Assembly: GCF_024360925.2 (NCBI RefSeq)
Contig: NZ_CP113517.1
Span: 558,001-622,000, forward strand
DNA length: 64,000 nucleotides
Direction of reading: 5' to 3'
Source of the DNA: Methylomonas rapida
GTDB taxonomy: Bacteria; Pseudomonadota; Gammaproteobacteria; Methylococcales; Methylomonadaceae
Part shown: piece by piece, positions 16,102 to 25,641 of the stretch
How the letters are laid out: the number at the start of each line of letters is the position of its first letter
How positions within the stretch are numbered: the first letter of the stretch is position 1
Position numbers and translations under genes: made by a program
The notes under the pieces: model-generated
What the model saw: only the letters and a program-made list of their open reading frames with translations
What the model was told of the DNA's origin: nothing
Database searches by the model: none

Positions 16102-18467
16102 AGTTCTCGCAAGGGTGCTGGCTTGGCGATACCATAGCCTTGGGCGTAATTGACGCCTAGGGTTTTCAAAAGATCGAAAATGTTTTGATTTTCGACGAAT
16201 TCGGCGATAGTCTTTTTATTCATGACATGGCCGACTTCATTGATGGCCTTGACCATGGTCCAGTCAATCTTGTCTTCCAATATGTCTTTGACAAACAATC
16301 CATCGATTTTCAGATAGTCCACCGGCAGGTTTTTCAGATAGGCGAACGACGATAAACCGCTGCCGAAATCGTCCAGCGAAAACAAGCAGCCTTTTTTGTG
16401 CAGCGTGTCGATGAACTGCTTGGCGTAGGATAAATTGCTAATCGCAGCGGTTTCGGTGATTTCGAAGCAAATTTTATAGGTCGGGATTTGCCACTTGCGG
16501 AATTGTTCGCCGATGAAGTCCAGCATGGTTTCGTCGGATAAGGACAAGCCGGAAAGATTGACGGAGCAGACTTCCAGGCGCTCGATGAATCCAGGCGTGC
16601 TGCTCAGATACTCAAATAAATTGGCGATTACCCAGCGATCCAGCGCGGGGGCCATGTTGTAACGTTCCGCGGCGGGTAAAAAAGCGCCCGGCGGTATGAT
16701 GTTGCCTTGCTCGTCGCGATAGCGCAGCAGGGTTTCGAAATGCAAGCCTTCTGGCTGATCGCTGGTCGGCTTGATCAATTGACCGTACAATTGAAAACGA
16801 TCTTCATCGATGCCGATACGGATTTTTTCCACCCATTGCATTTCCCCTTGTCGCGCCGCCAATTCATCATCGCTTGCGCTGAACACATGGACCCGATTGC
16901 GGCCTTTTTCCTTGGCGGCGTAACAGGCAGCGTCCGCTTCCTTCAAAACTTCGACGGCATTGCTGCTGGTATGGCTGATCGGAGCTATACCGATACTGAC
17001 GCTGATGCTGAAGCTGCGGTTTTCCCAGCCGAACTGGAAATCGGCGATGACATTCCGCAGTTTGTCTCCCGTGATCAGCGCTTGCTCTTGAGAACAATGC
17101 GCCATCAAAATGCCGAATTCGTCGCCACCCAGACGGGCCAATACATCGGTTTTACGCAAGTGCTGTTTCAACAATTCGCCAAGTTGCCTTAGCAATTCAT
17201 CGCCCGCCAAATGGCCGCAGGTATCATTGACGACCTTGAATTGATCCAAATCCAGATAGCACATGATATGCGAGCTGCCTTCACTCTGGGCTTGCTGGAC
17301 GAGGTTTTGCAGATAAGCATCGAATTGCCGGCGATTGGTTAGACCGGTCAGTTCATCATGGCTTGCCTGATAAGCAATTTTATCGGCGAGGCGCCGGGTT
17401 TCCGTGATGTCTTCACAGACCAGCAACAAGTGTTTCTGGTCGTGTTTGGCGTCAACCAGGCGGGCGGACTCTCTCACCCAAATCACATTGCCATTGTGGC
17501 AGATCAGGCGTTTTTCCTGCTTGTGGACCTGATGAGGCGCATTTAGGCAGCGGTGGAAGAAATTGCGGCTATCGTTCAAGTCTTCCGGATGGGTGAATTT
17601 AAAGATAGAGGCGCCTCGCAATTCATCGACACTCAGACCAATCTGTTTGGCGCCAAACTGATTGACCGACAATATTTGTCCGCGCACGTTGAGGTCGAAC
17701 ACCATGGTTGGATTATTGTCGTACAGCGCCTGGAAATTGTTTTTCAAGTCAACCAGGGATTTGTTTTTGGTTTCGACCGTATCCAGCATGTCATTGAAGG
17801 CATCGACCAAAACACCGATTTCGTCATCGCTATGCTTCGTCGCACGCAGGGAATAATCATGGTTTTGACTGATTTTTTTGGCCGTATTCGCCAGAAAGGT
17901 GATGGGTTTGGCAACGCGGCTGAGCAGCGGGATGGTCAAGAGAAATGCCACGCCCAATGCTATGAACAGAACGACCAGGACCAGTCCGATAAATTTTAAC
18001 TGGCGTATCAAGGCGTTAGTTAAATCGGAGATTATCAGTACATCGCCAATCTTATCCTGGTCTGCCAGCATCGGCTGGATCACCGACAGCCTTAGTTTAT
18101 CCACATGGGTAAGCTGCCCATGCGAATTGGCCGGACAAGTGGCGGATGTCGCGAGATCCAGGCTGGCAAACAATTGACCTTGTTTCTCGTAGACACAAGC
18201 ATTTTGCAGATCGGGCAGTCTGGCCAACGAATTCAGGTTTTCCTTGGCTAGTGCTGGGTCATCAAACATGACGGCGGCGATACTGCGATTGGCGATCAAA
18301 GTCGCCGCGGTCATTAGCTCGTTTTGCGCTTTTTGTTTGACCTCGTTGATATTGACGATGACCAGAATCAAAAAAGCGATCAGCATTGCAAAAACGCTGG
18401 ATGCAAGGGTAATTGAAAAGAGTTTGGATTTGATGGAAAAACGTGAGAATAAGCTACTCATGTTCAT
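16098..18467 (-). CDS. Membrane-bound diguanylate cyclase/phosphodiesterase (sensor-HAMP-PAS-GGDEF-EAL)
   Basis: A 789-residue inner-membrane signalling protein. TM1 lies at about 18-40, then a periplasmic CHASE8-like sensor to about 155, TM2 at about 155-180, HAMP (PITFLANTAKKISQNHDYSLRA) to 235, PAS at about 245-355 (YDNNPTMVFDLN, then WVRESARLVD), GGDEF domain with RLGGDEFGILMAH, and EAL domain with the variant FETLLRY. The other EAL metal and catalytic residues look intact (NLSGLSL, EITETAAI, LDDFGSGLSSF, YLKIDGLFV, AEFVENQ, QGYGIAKP). Both activities are therefore plausible. The architecture resembles YfiN (TpbB) extended by PAS and EAL, and YfiR is encoded just upstream with a 14-bp overlap. 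Confidence 0.92.
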   Translation of the reverse strand: MNMSSLFSRFSIKSKLFSITLASSVFAMLIAFLILVIVNINEVKQKAQNELMTAATLIANRSIAAVMFDDPALAKENLNSLARLPDLQNACVYEKQGQLFASLDLATSATCPANSHGQLTHVDKLRLSVIQPMLADQDKIGDVLIISDLTNALIRQLKFIGLVLVVLFIALGVAFLLTIPLLSRVAKPITFLANTAKKISQNHDYSLRATKHSDDEIGVLVDAFNDMLDTVETKNKSLVDLKNNFQALYDNNPTMVFDLNVRGQILSVNQFGAKQIGLSVDELRGASIFKFTHPEDLNDSRNFFHRCLNAPHQVHKQEKRLICHNGNVIWVRESARLVDAKHDQKHLLLVCEDITETRRLADKIAYQASHDELTGLTNRRQFDAYLQNLVQQAQSEGSSHIMCYLDLDQFKVVNDTCGHLAGDELLRQLGELLKQHLRKTDVLARLGGDEFGILMAHCSQEQALITGDKLRNVIADFQFGWENRSFSISVSIGIAPISHTSSNAVEVLKEADAACYAAKEKGRNRVHVFSASDDELAARQGEMQWVEKIRIGIDEDRFQLYGQLIKPTSDQPEGLHFETLLRYRDEQGNIIPPGAFLPAAERYNMAPALDRWVIANLFEYLSSTPGFIERLEVCSVNLSGLSLSDETMLDFIGEQFRKWQIPTYKICFEITETAAISNLSYAKQFIDTLHKKGCLFSLDDFGSGLSSFAYLKNLPVDYLKIDGLFVKDILEDKIDWTMVKAINEVGHVMNKKTIAEFVENQNIFDLLKTLGVNYAQGYGIAKPAPLREL

Positions 18468-19011
18468 CCCCTTCGGCTAAGGTCGAAACTTCGATCAGTT
18501 TGGCGCTGATGCCAAGTCCGCTACGTTTCAACGCCTTTAGGTTGATATGCAGCCTGATTTTTTCCTCTTCCAGCACAAAACCGATCATGCCGCCGGTTTC
18601 GGCAAAAAAAGCATGGCTACCCACCGTCAGCGTGCCCTCGGGTAACGCGTTGGCTATCTCGGCCGGTAATTGTTCTTTGTCGAAATAGACGATATGACAG
18701 CCGCTTGCCTGTTTGGCGTGTTCATAGCGGTGTACCCGTATGGGTTTGTTCAGTGCTGTCTTGCTCTCCAGGCTAGCCAGCAATCCGTCGAAAGGATCGC
18801 TGCCGACGATGCAGAGATTGAACGTTTCGCTATCTTTTTCCGGCCAGCTAATGAACTTGGTGAAATTGTAGAGATAAGCTGCCTTGATTTTGTATTCCAA
18901 ATCGTCGCTGCCATGCGCGGCGTTGAAAATCAGGCAAAATAGCAAGGTGGTCTTGATGACAGCGTCGACTATCGCCCTAGCAAACAAGCTGTCATACGCA
19001 AAAAATACCAA
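18454..19011 (-). CDS. YfiR-family periplasmic regulator (DUF4154)
   Basis: A 185-residue protein with an N-terminal signal peptide (hydrophobic ALIVDAV-type core ending near AAHG) and the DUF4154 pattern: YKIKAAYLYNFTKFISWPE, LCIVGSDPF, then SGCHIVYFDKEQ, GTLTVGSHAFFAETGGMIGFV and RLHINLKALKRSGLGISAKLI. In Pseudomonas YfiR holds the cyclase YfiN inactive from the periplasm and responds to redox or membrane stress. Here it is the first gene of an operon with a YfiN-like GGDEF-EAL protein and a TonB receptor. Two cysteines (in NLCIV and SGCHI) could form one disulfide. Confidence 0.88.
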   Translation of the reverse strand: MVFFAYDSLFARAIVDAVIKTTLLFCLIFNAAHGSDDLEYKIKAAYLYNFTKFISWPEKDSETFNLCIVGSDPFDGLLASLESKTALNKPIRVHRYEHAKQASGCHIVYFDKEQLPAEIANALPEGTLTVGSHAFFAETGGMIGFVLEEEKIRLHINLKALKRSGLGISAKLIEVSTLAEGDEHE

Positions 19012-19068
19012 AATTGGTCCCTATCGGATTGAATGATCCGACAAGGATAGTCGAAGTTTTTGTGAAAG

Positions 19069-20367
19069 CTAGGGCGAGAAAAACTGATTTAACGCTTTGA
19101 TCATGTATGAGTGATCCATTACGCCGGCGCTTTCACGGGCGCTATGCATCGCCCACATCGGATTGCCGACATCTACAGTGGCGATGCCGAGTTTTGCCGA
19201 AGCGATCGGGCCTATCGTGCTGCCACAAGGCAGGTCGCCGCGATGGGCGTATTTTTGAAAAGGCACTTCGGCTTGCCGGCAGATGTCTATGAAGGCCGCC
19301 TCGGATAGGCATGAAGAGGCGTAGCGGTGATTGGCATTGATCTTGACGACGGGGCCTTGATTGACAAAGATCTTGTGGCCCGGCTCGTAGGCATTCGGAA
19401 AGTTCGGTTGGTAAGCATGAGCCATGTCCGCGCTGATCATCAGGCTATTGGCTAAGGCGCGTTGATAATCTTGTTCCTTCAAATTCATGGTCGCCGAGAT
19501 GCGCTGCAATATGTCCGGCAAAAAACTGCCGGCGGCGCCTTTGCAGCTTTCACTACCGATTTCTTCATGATCGAAAAATGCGCAGACCAGGGTATTGCCG
19601 CTGTTTAGCGCGTCTTCGTGCAACAGCGCCGTCAGGCCGGCGTGACAAGATGCCAGATTGTCCAACTGGCTGTCGGCGTAAAATAATTGCTCTTCCCCCC
19701 AAAAAGCGCCTTTTTGCGTGTCGTAGACGTTGAATTCCCAGCTCAAAATTTGCTCGGCACTCAAGCCCGAGGCCTCGCTCAACATCGAGGTAAAACGGTC
19801 GCCGGGCAATTGTTGAGCGCTGGTGCGTGCAAACAGCAGGGGGAGTTCGGTTTGTTTGTTGAATTTCAGGCCGTCTTCGTTGACCGACCGGTTCATGTGT
19901 ATGGCCAGATTCGGCAAGCGCAATAACGGTTGCTCGAAGCGCAGCAAACGGGTCGAGATTTGGCCGTCGTCGGCGCGATAAGCGATACGGCCGGCCAAGC
20001 TCAAGTCGCGGTCGCTGAAAGTGGCCAATATCGGACCGCCATAGACTTCCACCGCCAACCGTAGCAAAGGATCGCTATTGATCACTGGCTGGGGTTTGAT
20101 GCGCAGGCCGGGAGAATCGGTATGGGCGCCGAGGATTTTGAAGCCGTTTTGGGCCAAGTCCTTGCCGCCGATTACAAACACGACAATCGACGAATCGTCG
20201 CGCACCACATAATATCGGCCGCCGCTCAATGACCAGGCCTCTCGTTCATCCAGACATTGGAAGCCGAACGCGTGCAGGCGCTGCCGAATGCTGTCTATGG
20301 CATGCCAAGGGCTAGGGCTGGCGTCGATGAAATCCAGCAAATCTTTAACCTGTTCTCTATCGTTCAT
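19069..20367 (-). CDS. apeB: M18-family aminopeptidase
   Basis: A 432-residue cytosolic zinc aminopeptidase that removes N-terminal acidic/neutral residues. Metal-binding and catalytic segments are in order: [45 protein letters not shown] and, near the end, [12 protein letters not shown] and [13 protein letters not shown] begin at the ATG at 20367 (MNDREQVK); a longer frame would start inside msrB. The ATG overlaps the msrB stop (ATGA), so the two are co-translated. Confidence 0.93.
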   Translation of the reverse strand: MNDREQVKDLLDFIDASPSPWHAIDSIRQRLHAFGFQCLDEREAWSLSGGRYYVVRDDSSIVVFVIGGKDLAQNGFKILGAHTDSPGLRIKPQPVINSDPLLRLAVEVYGGPILATFSDRDLSLAGRIAYRADDGQISTRLLRFEQPLLRLPNLAIHMNRSVNEDGLKFNKQTELPLLFARTSAQQLPGDRFTSMLSEASGLSAEQILSWEFNVYDTQKGAFWGEEQLFYADSQLDNLASCHAGLTALLHEDALNSGNTLVCAFFDHEEIGSESCKGAAGSFLPDILQRISATMNLKEQDYQRALANSLMISADMAHAYQPNFPNAYEPGHKIFVNQGPVVKINANHRYASSCLSEAAFIDICRQAEVPFQKYAHRGDLPCGSTIGPIASAKLGIATVDVGNPMWAMHSARESAGVMDHSYMIKALNQFFSP

Positions 20368-20759
20368 GCTTGTTCTTCCAGTGTCAAGGCCACGGAGTTG
20401 ATGCAATAACGCAGCCCGGTAGGATGCGGGCCATCGGGAAACACATGGCCCAAATGCGCGCCGCAATGGCTGCACGTCACTTCGATGCGGTGCATGCCGT
20501 GGCTGAAATCTTCATGCTCCCGCAGGCTTTCGCTGGTTATGGGTTCCCAAAAGCTGGGCCAGCCGCACCCGGAATGAAATTTGTGCGCGGATGCGAACAA
20601 GGGCTGGCCGCAGCAGACGCAGTGATAAGTACCCGGTGTCGTGCAATCGGTGTACTTGCCGGTAAATGGCGGTTCGGTGCCTTTTTCGCGGCAAACATGA
20701 AATTGCTCGGGCGTGAGTTTTCCCCGCCAGTCTTGTTCGCTAACTTGCTGATCGGCCAT
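20364..20759 (-). CDS. msrB: Peptide-methionine (R)-S-oxide reductase
   Basis: A 131-residue MsrB that repairs methionine-R-sulfoxide. Zinc-binding CxxC pairs ([10 protein letters not shown] and [14 protein letters not shown]) and the motif [15 protein letters not shown] are present; the catalytic Cys is in [11 protein letters not shown]. The preferred start is the ATG at 20759 (MADQQVSE), which has GAGGAAG six bases upstream; an earlier ATG at 20774 would use that same ribosome site as coding sequence. It is coupled to apeB downstream by a 4-bp overlap. Confidence 0.95.
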   Translation of the reverse strand: MADQQVSEQDWRGKLTPEQFHVCREKGTEPPFTGKYTDCTTPGTYHCVCCGQPLFASAHKFHSGCGWPSFWEPITSESLREHEDFSHGMHRIEVTCSHCGAHLGHVFPDGPHPTGLRYCINSVALTLEEQA

Positions 20760-20985
20760 GGACGTCTTCCTCATTAATCAAACAATGCGGGCTATTGTAC
20801 GCGGAGCGACTTTTTCTGCATAACGAACTATCATAGGAGGACAAGAAATTTTTGTTTAAAGTATTAATAAATTCTAATATTATTCAGGTTCCGGTTTTTG
20901 AAGTTGAAACTATAACAATAACAAGCATGTGCCTTATGGTGCCGCTTCGAAAACCATCAATCCAAGCAGCAAAGAGGTGATAGTC

Positions 20986-22263
20986 ATGGCGAAAATTGTA
21001 GTATTGGGTGCGGGTATCGGCGGCGTGCCAATGGCCTATGAAATGAAAGAAATCGTCGGCAAGGAACACGAGGTCGTCGTGATTTCCGATACACCGACTT
21101 TCCACTTCGTGCCGTCCAATCCCTGGGTGCCGCCCAAATGGCGGAAACCGGAGGATTTGAAAATCGAGCTGGCGCCGGTCATGCAGAAAAAAGGCATCAA
21201 CTTCATCCAAAAAGCGGCAACCAAAGTCGATCCCGGCAACAACAAGGTCGATCTGGATGACGGTACTTCTGTCGAGTATGACTATCTGGTCATCGCCACA
21301 GGGCCGCGTCTGGCGTTCGACGAAGTACCGGGCTTGGGGCCGCACGGTGGCTACACGACCTCGGTTTGTCATGTCGATCATGCCGCGGTGGCCGCGCAGG
21401 ATTGGGATAGGTTCATGCAAGACCCAGGCCCGATTGTCATCGGCGCGGTGCAAGGTGCCTCCTGTTTTGGCCCGGCCTACGAATATCTGATGATCATCGA
21501 AACCGAGCTGCGTAAACGCAAGATTCGCGACAAGGTGCCGATGACTTTCGTCACCTCCGAACCTTATATCGGGCACTTGGGGCTGGGCGGCGTCGGCGAT
21601 ACCAAAGGTTTGCTGGAAAGCGCGTTGCGCGACAAGACCATCAAATGGATCACCAACGCCAAGGTCGACAAGATCGAGCCCGGCATGATGTCTGTCACCG
21701 AAGTCGATGATGACGGTAACGAGAAGAAAAAACACGAATTGCCGTTCAAGCATTCGATGATGTTGCCAGCCTTTACCGGCGTCGATGCGGTGCGGAACAG
21801 CGGCGCGGAAGGACTGACCAATCCGCGCGGTTTCGTCATCGTCGATCAGTATCAACGCAATCCGACTTATAAAAATGTGTATTCCGTCGGGGTTTGCGTG
21901 GCGCTGCCGCCGGTGGAAAAAACTCCGGTTCCGACTGGTACGCCGAAAACCGGCTACATGATCGAATCGATGGTGACGGCCACCGCGCACAATATTCGCG
22001 ACCAATTGGCCGGCAAGGAGCCGTCCGACGTGCCGAGCTTGAGTGCCTTGTGTCTGGCAGATTTGGGTGACAGCGGCGTGGCGTTTTTGGCGGTGCCGCA
22101 GATTCCGCCCCGAAACACGACTTGGTCGGCACAAGGTAAATGGGTGCATCTGGCCAAGATTGCGTTTGAAAAATACTTCATGCGCAAAGTCAGAAAAGGC
22201 ATCAGCGAGCCGTTCTACGAACGTATGATGCTGAAGCTGATGGGCGTGGTACGTTTGAAATAG
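20986..22263 (+). CDS. sqr: Sulfide:quinone oxidoreductase-like flavoprotein
   Basis: A 425-residue FAD-dependent, probably membrane-peripheral enzyme that would oxidise sulfide and reduce quinone. GxGxxG FAD motif VVLGAGIGGVPMAYE at the N-terminus, ATGPRLAFDEVPG, and three cysteines at the positions expected for SQR (TTSVCHVDH, QGASCFGPAYEY, SVGVCVAL). The C-terminus (IAFEKYFMRKVRKGI) is basic and amphipathic as in SQR membrane anchors. Start at the ATG 20986 is supported by GAGGTGA upstream; an upstream in-frame ATG at 20929 adds 19 non-conserved residues. A small DUF2892 membrane protein follows 9 bp later. Confidence 0.85.
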   Translation: MAKIVVLGAGIGGVPMAYEMKEIVGKEHEVVVISDTPTFHFVPSNPWVPPKWRKPEDLKIELAPVMQKKGINFIQKAATKVDPGNNKVDLDDGTSVEYDYLVIATGPRLAFDEVPGLGPHGGYTTSVCHVDHAAVAAQDWDRFMQDPGPIVIGAVQGASCFGPAYEYLMIIETELRKRKIRDKVPMTFVTSEPYIGHLGLGGVGDTKGLLESALRDKTIKWITNAKVDKIEPGMMSVTEVDDDGNEKKKHELPFKHSMMLPAFTGVDAVRNSGAEGLTNPRGFVIVDQYQRNPTYKNVYSVGVCVALPPVEKTPVPTGTPKTGYMIESMVTATAHNIRDQLAGKEPSDVPSLSALCLADLGDSGVAFLAVPQIPPRNTTWSAQGKWVHLAKIAFEKYFMRKVRKGISEPFYERMMLKLMGVVRLK

Positions 22264-22272
22264 GAGGTCATT

Positions 22273-22473
22273 ATGTCTATCGATCGTATGGTAATGGCCT
22301 TTGCCGGCTCATTCATCTTGATTAGTCTGGCGTTGGCGCATTGGCATTCGCCGTATTGGCTGTGGTTCACCGCCTTTGTCGGTGCCAATCTGCTGCAGGC
22401 ATCGTTCAGCGGTTTTTGCCCGCTGGCGATGATATTGAAGAAGCTCGGTGTCAAATCGGGATGCGCGTTTTAA
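22273..22473 (+). CDS. DUF2892 (YgaP-TM-like) small membrane protein
   Basis: A 66-residue inner-membrane protein with two hydrophobic segments (about 8-22 and 26-45) and the [16 protein letters not shown] motif typical of the DUF2892/YgaP transmembrane family, which accompanies rhodanese and sulfide-oxidation genes. It has its own GGAGG ribosome site 9 bp after sqr. Role presumed in sulfur trafficking at the membrane, by association only. Confidence 0.8.
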   Translation: MSIDRMVMAFAGSFILISLALAHWHSPYWLWFTAFVGANLLQASFSGFCPLAMILKKLGVKSGCAF

Positions 22474-22606
22474 AAAATTTAATTGCCGAGTGAACTACTG
22501 GGTTAAGCCAGTGTCAATGCAAGCGGAGATAGTAGAGTCCGGTGGCCTGAAAGAGTAATTCGATCTGTCGCCGGATTTTTTTGTCTTTCGTTTGCCGATG
22601 GGTTTT

Positions 22607-23332
22607 TTATAGTGTATCTCTACGAAAAGCCCGGCCATCCCAGTACAGACATTCCGCCCTGTCTTTCTTCCAATCCGCCAACACGATGCGTTGCGCGGGG
22701 CGGCCTTCGATGAGTAAATCATGTATCGCCGGCCTGTGCGTGTGACCGTGTATCAGAGTCTCGCAGCGATGACGTTGCATCGTCTCGATGACCGTCTGTT
22801 GATTGACGTCCATGATGTCCTGGGTTTTCTTGCGTTTGTGCCAGAAACTGCGCAAGCGATACCAACGCGCGGCCAGCAAGCGCAACCATAGCGGTTTGGA
22901 CAGTACGTTTTGCTGCCATTCCGGGGTGTGCGACTTGATCCTGAAAGCCTGATAGGGCAAATCGTCCGTACACAACAAATCGCCGTGGGTCAGCAAAACC
23001 CGTTTGCCGCCGAGTTCTATCACGGCAAATTCGTCCAGCAAGGTCATGCCGCATGCGTCGGCGAAGCGCTGGCCCAGCAAAAAGTCGCGGTTGCCTTGCA
23101 GCAAAAAAACTTGAGTGCCGGTATCGGTCAATGCTTTTAAGGCTTGTTTGATCGCTTTGTTGGGCGGAGTATTGTCGTCGTCGCCTATCCAGGCATCGAA
23201 CAAGTCGCCCAGGATATACAGTGCCTTGGCTTGCCGGGCGCGGCCGTTCAAAAAATCCAGGAAACGCCTGGTAATCTCGGTCTTTTCCAGCGAGATGTGC
23301 AGGTCGGAGATGAAAAGGATGTCTTGTTTCAA
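22607..23332 (-). CDS. lpxH: UDP-2,3-diacylglucosamine pyrophosphohydrolase
   Basis: LpxH (241 aa) is the manganese-dependent metallophosphoesterase of lipid A synthesis acting at the inner-membrane face. Metal-ligand motifs are all present: FISDLHISLE, GDLFDAWIGDDD, LLQGNRDFLLG, LLTHGDLLCTDD and LIHGHTHRPAIH. Length is as expected. It stands next to a cyclophilin gene in the same orientation, with a long imperfect inverted repeat between them. Confidence 0.95.
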   Translation of the reverse strand: MKQDILFISDLHISLEKTEITRRFLDFLNGRARQAKALYILGDLFDAWIGDDDNTPPNKAIKQALKALTDTGTQVFLLQGNRDFLLGQRFADACGMTLLDEFAVIELGGKRVLLTHGDLLCTDDLPYQAFRIKSHTPEWQQNVLSKPLWLRLLAARWYRLRSFWHKRKKTQDIMDVNQQTVIETMQRHRCETLIHGHTHRPAIHDLLIEGRPAQRIVLADWKKDRAECLYWDGRAFRRDTL

Positions 23333-23362
23333 AGTCCGGTTGTTAATTTAAAGCGGCAGGCA

Positions 23363-23485
23363 GTCCACGAAAAGCACGGAATACACGAAATGGGAGCTAT
23401 TCCTTTTTTGCCAAAAAACCGTTTTCACAAAAGTATTTCGATTTAACGGTCTATTTTTTTCGTGTTTTTAGTGTATTTCGTGGAC
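23363..23485. repeat. Imperfect inverted repeat between cyclophilin and lpxH
   Basis: The left arm at 23363-23390 (GTCCACGAAA ... ATACACGAAA) and the right arm at 23458-23485 (TTTCGTGTTT ... TTTCGTGGAC) are reverse complements over most of 28 bases, separated by about 67 bases of T- and A-rich sequence. Within each arm the word CACGAAA recurs. The form is that of a dispersed palindromic repeat inserted between genes. It fills most of the 170-bp gap, where I see no gene. Confidence 0.6.
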
Positions 23486-23502
23486 CGAAAGCTTAGAACA
23501 GC

Positions 23503-24084
23503 TTATTCGACGATTTCGGCTTTTTCGATGATGATGTCGGTTTTGGGCACGTCTTGGTGCATGCCGCGGTTGCCGGTCGGTTGTTTGGCCATTTCGTCGA
23601 CCACTTCCATGCCTTCGACCACCTTGCCGAAGACCGCATAGCCCCAGCCGCTCGGGGTTGGGCTGGTGTGGTTCAAAAAGCCGTTGTCTTTATAATTGAT
23701 GAAAAACTGCGCGGTGGCGGAATTGGGGTCATTGGTCCGTGCCATCGCGAGGGTGCCGCGGTCGTTTTTCAGGCCGTTGTCGGCTTCGTTTTTGATCGGC
23801 GCCTTGGTGGTTTTTTGATTGAAACTGGTGTCGAAACCGCCGCCTTGGGCCATGAAGCCTGGAATCACGCGGTGAAAGATTGTGCCGTCGTAAAAGCCGC
23901 TTTTGACGTAGTCGGCAAAATTGGCCGCGGAAACAGGGGCTTTGGCATTATCCAGTTCGATGACGATGGTGCCCAGCGAAGTGGTCATTTTGACTTTGGT
24001 TTGGGTGTCGGACATTTGTTTTTCCGTTGCAAAAGAAAGAGTTGAAAACAAAAACAGCATCAAATAAACAAGGGTATTGCGCAT
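23503..24084 (-). CDS. Cyclophilin-type peptidyl-prolyl isomerase, probably exported
   Basis: A 193-residue cyclophilin. The core is complete: [67 protein letters not shown] and [19 protein letters not shown]. The first 22 residues are a signal peptide ([19 protein letters not shown]), suggesting a periplasmic PpiA-like location. An internal ATG after the signal (MSDTQTKVK) would yield a cytoplasmic PpiB-like form; in E. coli ppiB is the neighbour of cysS, as here. A GGAGCC-type site precedes the first ATG. Confidence 0.92.
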   Translation of the reverse strand: MRNTLVYLMLFLFSTLSFATEKQMSDTQTKVKMTTSLGTIVIELDNAKAPVSAANFADYVKSGFYDGTIFHRVIPGFMAQGGGFDTSFNQKTTKAPIKNEADNGLKNDRGTLAMARTNDPNSATAQFFINYKDNGFLNHTSPTPSGWGYAVFGKVVEGMEVVDEMAKQPTGNRGMHQDVPKTDIIIEKAEIVE

Positions 24085-24194
24085 AAAGGCTCCTTAAATC
24101 GCTGTAAGCCGCGAATTCTAGGCGTTTTCAGCTTGAAAGAGAAGCCGAAATCTTGATAGATTGCTCGGTCTTTTGCTGTATTGACCTTATCGCC

Positions 24195-25631
24195 ATGTTG
24201 AAAATCTACAATACCCTGACCCGAAGCAAGCAAGAATTCGTTCCCAGACAGCCCGGCAAGGTCGGTATGTATGTCTGCGGCATGACGGTTTACGACTATT
24301 GTCATATCGGCCATGCTCGGGTGATGGTGGTGTTCGATACCGTAGCCCGTTATCTGCGTCATTCTGGCTACGAGTTGACTTACGTGCGCAACGTCACGGA
24401 CATCGACGACAAGATCATTCAGCGCGCTAACGACAACGGCGAGGAATTTACCGCGCTGACCGAGCGTTTCATTGCCGCGATGCACGAAGACGAGCAAGCA
24501 TTGGCCGTGTTGCCGCCGGACATCGAACCCAGGGCCACCCGTTCCATCGCTTCCATCATCAACATGATCCAAAAATTGTTGGAACGCGAATACGCCTACA
24601 TCGGCAGCAATGGCGACGTGTTTTATGCCGTCAACCGCTTCCAGGGTTACGGTAAATTGTCCGGCAAGAATATCGAAGATTTAAACGCCGGGGAACGGGT
24701 CGATGTGGACAATGCCAAGCGCGACCCCCTGGATTTTGTGTTGTGGAAAATGGCCAAGCCTGGCGAGCCGTATTGGGATTCGCCCTGGGGCCAAGGCCGG
24801 CCAGGATGGCACATAGAGTGCTCGGCAATGTCCACTTGCTGTCTGGGTAACCATTTCGACATTCACGGCGGCGGCATGGATTTGCAGTTTCCGCATCACG
24901 AAAACGAAATCGCCCAATCCGAGGGCGCCACCGGCGAACCCTTCGTCAACTACTGGATGCACAACGGTTTCGTAAGGGTCAATGAAGAAAAAATGTCCAA
25001 ATCCCTGGGTAATTTCTTCACGGTGCGTGAAGTGTTGAAGCAATATTCGCGTCCGGATGTGATTCGTTTCTTCGTCTTATCCAGCCATTATCGGAGTCCG
25101 TTGAATTACTCTGATCAACAATTAGATGAAGCTGTTGCCGCATTGACTAGGTTATACACGGCGCTCGAAGCTGTAGAGTTATCAGATCAAGAAATGGAAT
25201 TGGACTATTTGCGGCGCTTTGAAGAATCTATGGATGATGATTTCAATACACCGTTGGCAATTTCAGTTTTATTTGAATTGGCAAATGAACTAAATAAGGC
25301 CAAATCAGGAGATGATAAAACTAGACAATCAAATTTAGCTTACACGCTGAAAAAATTAGGTGGATTATTAGGGATATTGCAAGCTGAGCCACGTGATTGG
25401 CTGCAAGGTAAGGCTTCGGTGTCTGAAGAAGTTTATCAACTGACAATTCCTGTTAACATCAATGTCGTGGAATTGACGGAAGAATATATCAATCAACAGA
25501 TTCAACTTCGGTTGGATGCCAAGAAGAAAAAGGACTGGGCTACTGCTGACAGGATTCGGGACGAATTAAAACAACTCCGTATTCAATTGAAAGACAGGCC
25601 TGACGGCACTACCGATTGGTACAAAGAGTAA
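24195..25631 (+). CDS. cysS: Cysteinyl-tRNA synthetase
   Basis: A 478-residue class I synthetase. Zinc site and active-site motifs: [19 protein letters not shown] (HIGH), [23 protein letters not shown] and KMSKSLGN (KMSKS). The start is the ATG at 24195 (MLKIYNTLT); an upstream in-frame codon at 24153 is not conserved. From about 25080 to the end the codon use becomes clearly AT-rich relative to the first two thirds (for example the stretch 25240-25420), covering the DALR and C-terminal domains. This could reflect recombination with a foreign allele. It starts 110 bp from the divergent cyclophilin gene. Confidence 0.97.
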   Translation: MLKIYNTLTRSKQEFVPRQPGKVGMYVCGMTVYDYCHIGHARVMVVFDTVARYLRHSGYELTYVRNVTDIDDKIIQRANDNGEEFTALTERFIAAMHEDEQALAVLPPDIEPRATRSIASIINMIQKLLEREYAYIGSNGDVFYAVNRFQGYGKLSGKNIEDLNAGERVDVDNAKRDPLDFVLWKMAKPGEPYWDSPWGQGRPGWHIECSAMSTCCLGNHFDIHGGGMDLQFPHHENEIAQSEGATGEPFVNYWMHNGFVRVNEEKMSKSLGNFFTVREVLKQYSRPDVIRFFVLSSHYRSPLNYSDQQLDEAVAALTRLYTALEAVELSDQEMELDYLRRFEESMDDDFNTPLAISVLFELANELNKAKSGDDKTRQSNLAYTLKKLGGLLGILQAEPRDWLQGKASVSEEVYQLTIPVNINVVELTEEYINQQIQLRLDAKKKKDWATADRIRDELKQLRIQLKDRPDGTTDWYKE

Positions 25632-25641
25632 GAGATATCAC

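Noticed and set aside
20884..22149. 421-codon open frame on the minus strand opposite the SQR gene
   Set aside because: It mirrors the codon structure of sqr, is rich in Arg, His and Asp, and shows no motif; the plus strand carries clear FAD-binding motifs.
23363..23485. Rho-independent terminator between cyclophilin and lpxH
   Set aside because: Arms are separated by about 67 bases and imperfect, with repeated words; it looks like a dispersed repeat, not a compact terminator.
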